A DNA stretch of 64,000 nt. Source: an uncultured Eubacterium sp. GTDB lineage: Bacteria > Bacillota > Clostridia > Oscillospirales > Acutalibacteraceae. The translations under genes and the position numbers were made by a program. Positions 1-6,966 of the stretch are shown in pieces; within the stretch, counting starts at the first letter, position 1; every line of letters starts with the position of its first letter. The DNA lies in contig NZ_CAKTGT010000007.1 of NCBI RefSeq assembly GCF_934561735.1, positions 45,350 through 109,349 on the forward strand, read 5' to 3'. The notes under the pieces were generated by a model. That model was given only the letters and a program-made list of their open reading frames with translations, did not search any database and had not been told where the DNA came from.

Positions 1-72
1 ATTTTTGGAAAAGTTGGGTCAAATATCGAGTAAATATAATTTTTAAATTGATTTTTTGTATTACAAAAGATG

Positions 73-107
73 AAAAGTGCACAAATATTGTGTACTTTTC
101 TTTTTTT
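73..107 (+). terminator. Intrinsic terminator near left edge
   Basis: A 12-bp stem with one G-U pair and a 3-nt loop (arms 73-84 and 88-99) is followed by C and seven T. It probably ends a plus-strand gene outside the window. Read on the minus strand it could also close the small minus-strand reading frame at 109-219, although the T tract on that side is poor. Confidence 0.7.
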
Positions 108-108
108 G

Positions 109-219
109 TCAGTTTATTTTTTGTTTGAAAAATGCTTTAATGTAGTCAAAGGGAAGAACGCCTAACAATCGGTCGGTTCTTAAGTTAGGATTCAAGCATC
201 TTATAAGTTCTCTTTTCAA
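109..219 (-). CDS. Possible 36-residue small protein or gene remnant
   Basis: Reading the minus strand from a TTG at 219 gives 36 codons to a TGA at 109. A GGAG sequence lies about five bases before the TTG. The product starts MKRELIRCLNPNLRTDRLLG and ends in a basic, aromatic tail. Its composition looks protein-like rather than random. The same frame stays open upstream for about 20 more sensible codons until an in-frame TAA near position 285, so this may be the 3' end of a decayed gene. No family is recognised. Confidence 0.3.
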   Translation of the reverse strand: MKRELIRCLNPNLRTDRLLGVLPFDYIKAFFKQKIN

Positions 220-265
220 TGTTTCTCCAAAAAGTTTGTTTTTCTCAAAATTGAGCCGACTGTTA

Positions 266-302
266 TCCGGTGCGGATTGTTGTTACAGCAGTTCGTGCCG
301 GA
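266..302. other. Hairpin in the intergenic stretch before the DUF308 gene
   Basis: Positions 266-274 can pair with 294-302 (nine pairs, two of them G-U) around a 19-nt loop. The hairpin ends about 15 nt before the ribosome binding site of the gene at 329. It may be a leader structure or chance. No known riboswitch consensus was recognised in 113-328. Confidence 0.25.
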
Positions 303-328
303 ATATATTATAAAAAGGATGTGAGGTT

Positions 329-931
329 GTGAAGTACCTAAAAAATATCAAAGGCATATATATTTGCGTATGTATTTTGTTTATGATTATCGGATTAATG
401 CTTGCCGGATTTCCGGAATTCTCAATGGTTGCCGTTTGCTATATAATCGGTATTATGCTTATTATTCTCGGCACAATCAAAATTTGTGCTTACTTTGCAC
501 AGGACAAGTATAATATAGCGTTTCAGTTCGACCTTGCACTCGGTATCTTGTCTGTTATAATCGGTGTGTGTACACTTATTCATCTTAATTGGATAATAAA
601 TCTTTTACCTATAATTATAGGCATTATGATAATTGTCGACAGTCTGTTTACCTTGCAGGCATCAATAGATGCCAAACGCTTCGGACTACCTCGCTGGTAT
701 TTGCTTCTTATTTTTTCAATAGTATCCGTGGCTCTCGGTCTTGTCCTTGTATTCAAATCATTCAAAAGTGCTGTTGTAATAACAATTCTTTACGGGCTCG
801 GCTGTTTCTTCATCGGATTTGAAAAGCTTGTTTCAATTATTTATACAACACAAAGAATAAAAAATAAATCAAAACATAATAATTCAATAGATGTAGAGTA
901 TTCAATACATAGTGACGAGAATATGGGGTGA
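329..931 (+). CDS. DUF308/HdeD-like six-helix membrane protein
   Basis: The 200-residue protein has six hydrophobic segments, at roughly residues 8-28, 32-56, 65-85, 87-108, 120-141 and 148-172, and a short polar C-terminal tail. This matches the topology of the HdeD/DUF308 family, whose enterobacterial member is linked to acid resistance; no function is established for clostridial members. The GTG start is preceded by an AAGGATGTGAGG-type ribosome binding site. The next gene begins 7 nt downstream, so the two are probably co-transcribed. The family call rests on topology and general sequence character. Confidence 0.7.
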   Translation: MKYLKNIKGIYICVCILFMIIGLMLAGFPEFSMVAVCYIIGIMLIILGTIKICAYFAQDKYNIAFQFDLALGILSVIIGVCTLIHLNWIINLLPIIIGIMIIVDSLFTLQASIDAKRFGLPRWYLLLIFSIVSVALGLVLVFKSFKSAVVITILYGLGCFFIGFEKLVSIIYTTQRIKNKSKHNNSIDVEYSIHSDENMG

Positions 932-937
932 TAATTT

Positions 938-1342
938 ATGGTAGAATATGTAACCGGAAATAAAGGTTGCGGCAAAACCAATATGCTCCTGCAAAAGGCA
1001 ACAGATTTATCAAAAGACGAAAATAAAACCGTAATTTTTATAGATTACAGCAATGATTTAAAATGTTTTTTGCCACGCAATATCAGATACATCAATTCAA
1101 ACGATTATGATGTGGTCGGTGCAATTCAGCTTTACGGATTTTTGGCAGGGCTTTGTGCAAGCAACTTTGATATAACTGATGTATTTGTTGACTGTACGCT
1201 TAAAATTATAGGCAACAATAAAACAAGTATGGATGATTTTATGAATCTTATGAGCGAGGTTTCAACCGCAACGGGTATAGATTTTCATTTTGCTTATTGT
1301 GATGAATATTCGCCCGATTTGACAAATGAAACGATAAATTAA
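938..1342 (+). CDS. Small P-loop NTPase-like protein
   Basis: This 134-residue protein has a Walker A motif GNKGCGKT at residues 7-14 and a Walker-B-like hydrophobic strand ending in Asp (DVFVD, about residues 60-64 from the C-terminal end). It is far shorter than a helicase or ABC ATPase and has no recognisable second domain. It is soluble, without signal peptide or membrane segment. It follows the DUF308 gene by 7 nt and is followed at once by a terminator, so the pair forms a two-gene unit. Substrate and partner are unknown. Confidence 0.65.
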   Translation: MVEYVTGNKGCGKTNMLLQKATDLSKDENKTVIFIDYSNDLKCFLPRNIRYINSNDYDVVGAIQLYGFLAGLCASNFDITDVFVDCTLKIIGNNKTSMDDFMNLMSEVSTATGIDFHFAYCDEYSPDLTNETIN

Positions 1343-1377
1343 AGGAGCGTTCAATGCGAACGCCCCTTAATTTTTTT
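1342..1377 (+). terminator. Intrinsic terminator, probably bidirectional
   Basis: The hairpin has the stem core GCGTTC (1347-1352) and GAACGC (1358-1363), flanked by AAGG/CCTT, then a run of seven T. It separates the plus-strand P-loop gene from the convergent minus-strand epimerase gene that ends at 1387. Confidence 0.8.
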
Positions 1378-1386
1378 GATATTTAA

Positions 1387-2949
1387 TTATCTCTTAATAT
1401 CGTCCCACTTAACGCCGTCGATTTGGAACAAATCGTCAAACTTGTAAACGTTTGTTTCTTCCTTAGTGTGGTTAGGATACCAAACTTGTGCGAAGAATGG
1501 GTTTGTTCTTGCGATGTTGTCGTAATCCCACTGCTTCTGAGGAATGTAGCATTCAGGACACCAGTGACCGCCAAGAAGAATAAGAGCAGGAGAAGCTTCA
1601 AACTCTGCACCGCAGTATCCGCACTTCCACTTGAGCTTTGTAGCCATATCGCCCTTCTTCATTGTTTCGCTGAGGCATTCGCCGCCACGGAATTTAGCAG
1701 CTTGCTTCATATCTTCAATGTCAAGTTCTGACTCAGGCTTTGTTTCATCATAACCGTGGTCAAGCTTGAATTCGTCTGCATCAGATGTTTTCTTTGCAAA
1801 CTTTGTGATTTCAAAGTCTTCCCACTTTGTAGGAATCTTTGCCCAGTCCTCATATGTGCCGTAGTATGCTGAAAGTCTTTCCTGATTTCTTGTAGCAACC
1901 CAGTCAAGAGTACCGAAGTCTTTTGTTGTAGCAATCTTCTTCATGAATGGCTTTGCACAAGCTGCAACGAGATTCTTTGGAAGATATCTTGGTATTTTGA
2001 AGTAGAATTCAACCTGATCTGCAAGTCTGTTGAAGTAATCCTGAACAGGGAGATTCTCTCTGAAGTGGAGGAATTCTTCAAGCTTGTCACCGTCTGCATA
2101 GAATTGACCGTGGAAGTTCTTTGTGATGAACCAGTTAGGGTCAAAGAGCTTTTCAGGGCCTGCAAGACCGAGAGTGCCAAGAAGGAGGCATTCAAACTCG
2201 TAGTTGGAAATTCTGTATTGTTCGCCTGAACCGATGTTGAAGAAATGGTTCCAGAAATCAGCACCGAGTGTGCCTTTTTCGTCTTCAAGTACAAGGTTGC
2301 ACATAAGTCTGCCCGAGTCCTCAACAGTACACCATTCAAGTACACCGTTAATCGGTACATGGAACATAATAGGGTCCATATTCTTGAGAATGTTTGGATA
2401 GAGAATACCGCTCTGACGCATTACAACCCAATTCTTGATGCCGCTTTCAACAAATGTGCGCTCTGCAACAGTCTTTGAAATTGCATAGTGGTCGTAGATA
2501 GAAATTTTGATAGGGTCACCGCATCTGCCCCAGTGGATAGGGTAGTTTCTGTCGCCTGTTTCAGCAACAGTACCGATGTAGCATACCTTAATATCATCAG
2601 CGTTCGGTTGAGCCAAAACAGCCTTGCAGATGTTCTGTGCAGCACCGATGTTTGTTTTTTGTGTTCTGTATGGCTTCCAGTCAGCAGTAGGAGATACCAT
2701 ACCGCCGATATGTAATACATAGTCTGAACCTGTTACGCCTTCGAGGATTGAATCGTAATCGCCCAAGTCACCCCATACAACCTGAACATTAGGCTTAGCC
2801 ATAATACCTTTTAATTTTTCTTCGTTCTTTGGGCTTTTTCTTGCAAGCATCTTGATGTTGATTTCATTTGGATGCTTAATCATTTCCTGAACTGCAGCCC
2901 AACCCATATTACCGGTACCGCCGGTAACGAATACGGTTTTCTTTGCCAT
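1387..2949 (-). CDS. NAD-dependent epimerase/dehydratase fused to a C-terminal zinc ribbon
   Basis: The N-terminal 300 residues are an extended short-chain dehydrogenase. The Rossmann nucleotide loop GGTGNMG is at 10-16, and the catalytic Tyr155-x3-Lys159 pair sits in YAISK. This fold oxidises, reduces or epimerises sugar-type substrates with NAD(P). After a middle region that matches nothing I recognise, a CxxC-17-CxxC zinc ribbon (Cys443, 446, 464, 467) lies near the end of the 520-residue chain. A strong AAGGAGG site precedes the ATG, and a promoter is visible at 3013-3041. It appears monocistronic. The substrate is unknown. Confidence 0.8.
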   Translation of the reverse strand: MAKKTVFVTGGTGNMGWAAVQEMIKHPNEINIKMLARKSPKNEEKLKGIMAKPNVQVVWGDLGDYDSILEGVTGSDYVLHIGGMVSPTADWKPYRTQKTNIGAAQNICKAVLAQPNADDIKVCYIGTVAETGDRNYPIHWGRCGDPIKISIYDHYAISKTVAERTFVESGIKNWVVMRQSGILYPNILKNMDPIMFHVPINGVLEWCTVEDSGRLMCNLVLEDEKGTLGADFWNHFFNIGSGEQYRISNYEFECLLLGTLGLAGPEKLFDPNWFITKNFHGQFYADGDKLEEFLHFRENLPVQDYFNRLADQVEFYFKIPRYLPKNLVAACAKPFMKKIATTKDFGTLDWVATRNQERLSAYYGTYEDWAKIPTKWEDFEITKFAKKTSDADEFKLDHGYDETKPESELDIEDMKQAAKFRGGECLSETMKKGDMATKLKWKCGYCGAEFEASPALILLGGHWCPECYIPQKQWDYDNIARTNPFFAQVWYPNHTKEETNVYKFDDLFQIDGVKWDDIKR

Positions 2950-3012
2950 TATTTTTCCTCCTTAAACAGCAAATTGTACTTATTAACAATAAGCATAAAT
3001 GTTAACATATTA

Positions 3013-3041
3013 ATTATAAACTATTTCTAAACAAATTACAA
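3013..3041 (-). promoter_or_regulatory. Sigma-A type promoter for the epimerase gene
   Basis: On the minus strand, TTGTAA (3041-3036) and a perfect TATAAT (3018-3013) are separated by 17 nt. The predicted start is about 55 nt before the gene's ATG. Confidence 0.6.
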
Positions 3042-3074
3042 TATAAATTAACAAATATTTCAATAAAAATTTTG

Positions 3075-3103
3075 TTGACAATTTATATTCTTTATAGTAT
3101 CAT
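3075..3103 (+). promoter_or_regulatory. Sigma-A type promoter for the metK riboswitch transcript
   Basis: A perfect TTGACA (3075-3080) and TATCAT (3098-3103) are separated by 17 nt. The predicted start lies about ten bases before the first paired bases of the SAM-I riboswitch. Confidence 0.75.
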
Positions 3104-3120
3104 ATGTGTAGTAAAAAGGA

Positions 3121-3262
3121 ATAGAGATTATCAAGAGTGGTCGAGGGACTGGCCCTGTGACACCACAGCAACCTGCATGTTGTAAGGTGCTAATACCTGC
3201 GGTAAGATAATACCGAATGATGAATTATCAGCATACGGTAACCGCCGTGTGCTTTTTATTTT
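3121..3262 (+). promoter_or_regulatory. SAM-I (S-box) riboswitch of metK
   Basis: The S-box core is readable in order: TTATCAAGAG...GTGG, then AGGGACTGGCCC, then a CAGCAACCTG segment, then AAGGTGCTAATACCTGC. This is followed by a P4-like hairpin and a terminator hairpin. In this class, SAM binding stabilises the anti-anti-terminator so that the terminator forms and transcription stops before the gene. Its place directly before SAM synthetase fits feedback control by the product. Confidence 0.93.
3230..3262 (+). terminator. Expression-platform terminator of the SAM-I riboswitch
   Basis: AGCATACGG (3230-3238) pairs over nine bases with CCGTGTGCT (3245-3253). A T-rich run to 3262 follows. It ends about 50 nt before the metK start codon. 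Confidence 0.85.
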
Positions 3263-3310
3263 GTCCTTTTTGCCGAAAAATAAGTAATTATACAGAAAGA
3301 GGTAATATAT

Positions 3311-4489
3311 ATGTCACGCTTTTTATTTACAAGCGAATCTGTTACAGAAGGTCATCCTGACAAAATCTGTGACCAAATTTCAGACGCAATTCTTGATGCT
3401 ATGATTGAACAGGACCCACAGTCCCGTGTTGCCTGCGAAACAACATGCACAACAGGTCAGGTTCATGTTATGGGCGAAATCACAACAAAAGCTAATGTTG
3501 ATATCAACGCTATCGTTCGCAAAACTGTTTGCGAAATCGGATATGACGACAGTGCAAAGGGATTTGACGGCAACACTTGTGCCGTTATCACTTCTCTTGA
3601 CAAGCAATCACCTGATATAGCTATGGGTGTTGATAAGTCATTTGAGCTTAAGAATAATGAAGAAGATGAGGACAACCTCAACGGTGCCGGCGACCAGGGT
3701 ATGATGTTTGGTTACGCTTGTAACGAAACCAAGGAACTTATGCCAATGCCTATCTCTCTTGCTCACAAGCTTGCTCTCAAACTCACAGAGGTTAGAAAGA
3801 ACGGCACATTGCCTTATCTCCGTGCAGACGGCAAAACTCAGGTTACTGTTGAATATGTAGACAACAAGCCTGTTCGTGTTACAACAATCGTTGTTTCTTC
3901 ACAGCACAGTGCCGATGTTTCTCTTGAACAACTCAGAGAAGATATTATCGAAAATGTTATCAAAACAACTGTACCTGCCGAACTTATGGATGAGGATACC
4001 GTATTTTATGTAAACCCAACAGGCAGATTTGTTATCGGCGGTCCTATGGGCGATTCGGGTCTTACAGGCAGAAAGATTATTGTTGATACATACGGTGGAT
4101 ACGCCCGTCACGGCGGCGGTGCTTTCTCCGGTAAAGACCCAACAAAGGTTGACCGTTCAGCAGCTTATGCTTCAAGATGGGTAGCAAAGAATATTGTTGC
4201 AGCAGGTCTTGCAGATAAGTGTGAGGTTGAGCTTGCATATGCAATCGGTGTTGCAAAGCCTGTTTCTGTAATGGTTGACACATTCGGCACAGGCAAAAAG
4301 GATGATGACGAAATCAGCGAAATCGTTAATAAGGTATTCGACCTTCGTCCGTCCGCAATCATCAAGAACCTTGATTTGAGAAGGCCGATTTACAAGGCAG
4401 TTGCCGCTTACGGTCATATGGGCAGAGAAGACCTCAATGTTCCTTGGGAGCAAACAAATAAGGTTGACGAAATCAAAAAGTATATGTAA
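3311..4489 (+). CDS. metK: S-adenosylmethionine synthetase
   Basis: It makes SAM from methionine and ATP in the cytoplasm. The 392-residue length is normal for bacterial MetK (about 380-400). Family motifs are present: GHPDKICDQISDAILD near residue 14, GAGDQG at 125-130, and the glycine-rich phosphate loop GGGAFSGKDPTKVDRS around residue 270. The gene stands alone behind its own promoter, a SAM-I riboswitch and an AGAAAGAGG ribosome binding site, and ends at a strong terminator. SAM therefore probably limits its own synthesis. Nothing is unusual in the protein. Confidence 0.98.
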   Translation: MSRFLFTSESVTEGHPDKICDQISDAILDAMIEQDPQSRVACETTCTTGQVHVMGEITTKANVDINAIVRKTVCEIGYDDSAKGFDGNTCAVITSLDKQSPDIAMGVDKSFELKNNEEDEDNLNGAGDQGMMFGYACNETKELMPMPISLAHKLALKLTEVRKNGTLPYLRADGKTQVTVEYVDNKPVRVTTIVVSSQHSADVSLEQLREDIIENVIKTTVPAELMDEDTVFYVNPTGRFVIGGPMGDSGLTGRKIIVDTYGGYARHGGGAFSGKDPTKVDRSAAYASRWVAKNIVAAGLADKCEVELAYAIGVAKPVSVMVDTFGTGKKDDDEISEIVNKVFDLRPSAIIKNLDLRRPIYKAVAAYGHMGREDLNVPWEQTNKVDEIKKYM

Positions 4490-4506
4490 TTTTACATTAT
4501 AATAGC

Positions 4507-4540
4507 AAAACGGCTTGAATTCTTTCAAGCCGTTTTGTTT
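4507..4540. terminator. Bidirectional terminator between metK and the beta-helix gene
   Basis: AAAACGGCTTGAA (4507-4519) and TTCAAGCCGTTTT (4524-4536) form a 13-bp stem with a 4-nt loop. T-rich or A-rich flanks allow it to stop transcripts from both directions. Confidence 0.88.
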
Positions 4541-5721
4541 TACTGTTTTTTAATTGTGTTCTTTGATTTAACAAGTTTCTTTATACTCTTTGTGTGCTGT
4601 AATGCTTTATCTTTGCCTTTTTTGCAATAGATTTTGTTGCCTTTGATTGTAACTTTGTTGAACTTTGCTTTTGACTTTAAGTTCCACATTTTAAGTCCGG
4701 CTGTGTTGCCGTAAATCTTGTTGTTGGTAATAGTCGCGTTTGCTTTTGATGCGTTGCCGCCCTTTGGCACACTGTCAAGTCCCACATACATTGCAACCGA
4801 ACGATAGTCCTTGAATTTTCCTGTGGTTTTGATTGTGCACTTGTTGACATTCAAACCGAGTACATCATACATATTGAGTGCTTCGTTTGTTGATGTGATT
4901 GTGCAGCCCTGAACCTTAATATTCTTGAAAAATGTGTTGCCGACTCTGTTTGTGCCGATGCCTCTTGCAAATTTGATTTTGCAGTTTGAAATCGTGATGT
5001 TTTCGCAAGCTGTATCATCCCACGGAGCACCTGACGGAGAATTGCTCTGCTTATATGTGTTGTCAATTTGGATAGCTTCGTTTGAGCCTTCGCCTACATA
5101 TCTGCTTCCGCCCATAGCCATATTGCAGTTTTTAATTCTTGCGTTTTTAACTCCTGCCAACTCGATAAAATGTCCGTTGTAGTTGTTTTTAAATGAGCAG
5201 TTTTTGATGGTGATATTTTGAGCGTGCATAAACAAAAATGACGAGTAGCCAACATAAAATCCGTTGTCTTTCAAGGCCTTTTCTGTGTTAGGCTCTGCTG
5301 TGCCAACCCAAGTTCCGCCGTTGATTACAACATTTTTAAGCGAGCCGTATCCGCCTGAACCTTTTCCGTATGAACTGTTCATATGAAATCCGTTGATTAG
5401 CAAACCCTTGCCGTCTGTTTTTTGATTGAACACAGCACCGTTGGAATTGAGCGTAGTGTTGTCAAAAATCGGCAGGGAATTAGTCAATGTGTATTCGCCG
5501 GGTGCAAAATTAACAACAAGTTTGTTGCACATACTGTCTTTAAGAACTTTGCGGATTGAAATGGTGTCGTCCTCCTCACCGTTCGGTGAAATGTTAACAA
5601 TTCTTGTTCCGTCATCGCTGACAGTGTCGGAATCAATTTGAGCGGCAAACACAGTTGATGTGCCAAATGTAAAAATGAAAAATAGGCAAATTGTGATTAA
5701 AATTGAATATACTTTTTTCAT
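4540..5721 (-). CDS. Secreted right-handed beta-helix protein
   Basis: The 393-residue protein starts with a typical signal peptide (MKK, then a hydrophobic stretch, cleavage likely after VFAA near residue 27). From about residue 60 it has the repeating N-x-(I/V)-(T/K)-I-(K/S)-N-C pattern of parallel beta-helix proteins such as pectate-lyase-like and polysaccharide-degrading enzymes, for example NITIKNCSF and NITISNCKI. The C-terminal 40 residues are rich in lysine, as in the LRR-lipase protein at 58751. It is probably extracellular and may bind or cut a polysaccharide. No catalytic residues could be assigned. A strong AAAGGAG site precedes the ATG. Confidence 0.8.
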   Translation of the reverse strand: MKKVYSILITICLFFIFTFGTSTVFAAQIDSDTVSDDGTRIVNISPNGEEDDTISIRKVLKDSMCNKLVVNFAPGEYTLTNSLPIFDNTTLNSNGAVFNQKTDGKGLLINGFHMNSSYGKGSGGYGSLKNVVINGGTWVGTAEPNTEKALKDNGFYVGYSSFLFMHAQNITIKNCSFKNNYNGHFIELAGVKNARIKNCNMAMGGSRYVGEGSNEAIQIDNTYKQSNSPSGAPWDDTACENITISNCKIKFARGIGTNRVGNTFFKNIKVQGCTITSTNEALNMYDVLGLNVNKCTIKTTGKFKDYRSVAMYVGLDSVPKGGNASKANATITNNKIYGNTAGLKMWNLKSKAKFNKVTIKGNKIYCKKGKDKALQHTKSIKKLVKSKNTIKKQ

Positions 5722-5752
5722 TGTCTTTTCTCCTTTATATACATATATAAAT

Positions 5753-5781
5753 ATATTACCATTTATATATAATCTTGTCTA
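5753..5781 (-). promoter_or_regulatory. Candidate sigma-A promoter for the beta-helix gene
   Basis: On the minus strand, TAGACA (5781-5776) and TAATAT (5758-5753) are separated by 17 nt. It lies just downstream of the proC terminator, so the gene has its own transcription start. Confidence 0.45.
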
Positions 5782-5792
5782 TTAGCAAAACA

Positions 5793-5830
5793 AATAAAAA
5801 AGCACTTGAGTTTTTTACTTTCAAGTGCTT
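5793..5830 (-). terminator. Terminator of the spoIIID-proC unit
   Basis: A ten-base stem is formed by AAGCACTTGA (5800-5809) and TCAAGTGCTT (5821-5830). On the minus strand it is followed by a run of T. It lies 15 nt after the proC stop codon. Confidence 0.85.
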
Positions 5831-5844
5831 TGAGTTGATTGTTA

Positions 5845-6642
5845 TTATAATTTGCTGTCCTTTTCAACCGCTTTGTCAACGGCTTTGTGAATTGCGGAAT
5901 TGAATCCGTTTTCCTGCAAAGAGGTAACAGCTTCAATAGTTGTTCCGCCCGGTGAGCATACCTTGTCAATAAGCTCATACGGATGTTCGTCACTTTCAAG
6001 AATCATTTTGGCACTGCCGAGTACAGCCTGTGCAGAAATTTTCAATGCAACATCTTTCTTCATTCCGTTTTTAACGCCCGCTCTTGCAAGTTCGTCAATG
6101 AACATATACGCAAGTGCCGGGGTGCAACCGCCGAGAACGCCGAAAAGAGGGAAGTAGTTTTCTTCAAGATAAATGATTTTGCCGACAGCCGAAAAGATTT
6201 TTTCGGTCAAACTCTTGTCATCATCGGTCGCTTTGGCATTTGCCGTATATGCACAAATTGCCTCGCTCACTTTTGCGTTGATGTTTGGCATTACACGGAT
6301 TATTCTGTTGTCGTGAGTAAGCTGTGACGCAATGAATTCGGTGCTTTTGCCTGCGGCAATGGATATAATCAAGGTGTCCTTGTCGCCGAGTGCTCCGTCA
6401 ATTTTTTTGAGAACCGAGGAGAGCACATTCGGTTTAACAGCCAAAACTACCGTATCGCTGTTTTTTACAATTTCTTCTTCGCTGCTAAAAACATTAATGT
6501 TGTACTTCGCTTTTATGCTGTCTGTTGCAGGGGCATAAACATCAAAAACATTCACTTCTTCCGCTTTTACAGCCTTGTTGTCAATGATTCCGCAGATGAT
6601 GGCACTTGCCATATTTCCGCATCCGATAAATCCGATAGACAT
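5845..6642 (-). CDS. proC: Pyrroline-5-carboxylate reductase
   Basis: It catalyses the last step of proline synthesis, reducing pyrroline-5-carboxylate with NAD(P)H. The 265-residue length is typical. The N-terminal nucleotide loop GFIGCGNMASA is at residues 4-14. The conserved C-terminal region reads SPGGTTIEAVTSLQENGF, which is diagnostic for the family. Its start codon is 4 nt after the spoIIID stop, and its ribosome binding site lies inside the 3' end of spoIIID, so translation is probably coupled. A proline gene behind a sporulation regulator is an unusual pairing. Confidence 0.96.
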   Translation of the reverse strand: MSIGFIGCGNMASAIICGIIDNKAVKAEEVNVFDVYAPATDSIKAKYNINVFSSEEEIVKNSDTVVLAVKPNVLSSVLKKIDGALGDKDTLIISIAAGKSTEFIASQLTHDNRIIRVMPNINAKVSEAICAYTANAKATDDDKSLTEKIFSAVGKIIYLEENYFPLFGVLGGCTPALAYMFIDELARAGVKNGMKKDVALKISAQAVLGSAKMILESDEHPYELIDKVCSPGGTTIEAVTSLQENGFNSAIHKAVDKAVEKDSKL

Positions 6643-6646
6643 ATTT

Positions 6647-6907
6647 TTACTTCTTTCCTTTTATTTGGCAATATTTTTTTCTCGTAGCTTCGCCGCCTCG
6701 TATGTGTCTTTGCGATTTGTTGTCTTGCAAAACAGCGTTTACCTTGTCGGCAAGCAGGGGAGAAATTTCTTCCAATCGTTTTGTAACATCCATATGTACC
6801 GTGCTTTTGCTTATGCCGAAAACTTTTGCCGTTTGCCTCACGGTTGTTTTGTTTTCTGCAATGTATTTACCAAGCTCGATGCATCGTAATTCAACATTTT
6901 TGGTCAT
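6647..6907 (-). CDS. spoIIID: Sporulation transcription regulator SpoIIID
   Basis: SpoIIID is the small mother-cell DNA-binding regulator that acts together with sigma-E during endospore formation. This 86-residue protein aligns by eye along its length with the Bacillus family member. It has an N-terminal IELGKYIAENKTTVRQTAK segment, the helix-turn-helix FGISKSTVHMDVTKRL (about 27-42), and the signature IRGGEATRKKY near the C-terminus, where Bacillus has LRGGEATKLKY. The AGAAGGAG site and the ATG lie inside a near-perfect inverted repeat (6902-6940). A sigma-E-like promoter overlaps that repeat. proC follows after 4 nt. Confidence 0.95.
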   Translation of the reverse strand: MTKNVELRCIELGKYIAENKTTVRQTAKVFGISKSTVHMDVTKRLEEISPLLADKVNAVLQDNKSQRHIRGGEATRKKYCQIKGKK

Positions 6908-6940
6908 ATCGATTACTCCTTCTGAGTAATTAATATGACC
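6902..6940 (-). promoter_or_regulatory. Inverted repeat enclosing the spoIIID ribosome binding site and start codon
   Basis: Two 17-base arms (6902-6918 and 6924-6940) flank a 5-base loop. In the mRNA, 16 of 17 positions pair (one G-U) and one is an A-C mismatch. The loop is AGAAG and the GAG of the Shine-Dalgarno begins the 3' arm; the ATG lies deeper in that arm. There is no T tract, so it is not a terminator. It could block translation of read-through mRNA from the gene at 6967-7494, or be a dyad operator. Confidence 0.65.
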
Positions 6941-6959
6941 GTGTTTTTGTTTATATTAC
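6930..6959 (-). promoter_or_regulatory. Sigma-E-like promoter of spoIIID
   Basis: On the minus strand, GTAATA (6959-6954) and CATATTAA (6937-6930) have 16 nt between GTAATA and CATA. The same element with the same spacing lies before spoIIIAA (12043-12072). In Bacillus, spoIIID and spoIIIA are both sigma-E genes. Transcription would start near 6923, in the loop of the hairpin, leaving the Shine-Dalgarno free. Confidence 0.45.
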
Positions 6960-6966
6960 TTTGAGA

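Noticed and set aside
283..290. Read-through of the TAA above the small minus-strand frame as selenocysteine or pyrrolysine
   Set aside because: The codon is TAA, not TGA or TAG, and no SECIS-like element is visible; a decayed gene is simpler.
113..328. 6S RNA or known riboswitch in the first intergenic region
   Set aside because: No central bubble of 6S RNA or consensus of SAM, c-di-GMP, THF or preQ1 switches was seen, and the minus strand here reads like protein.
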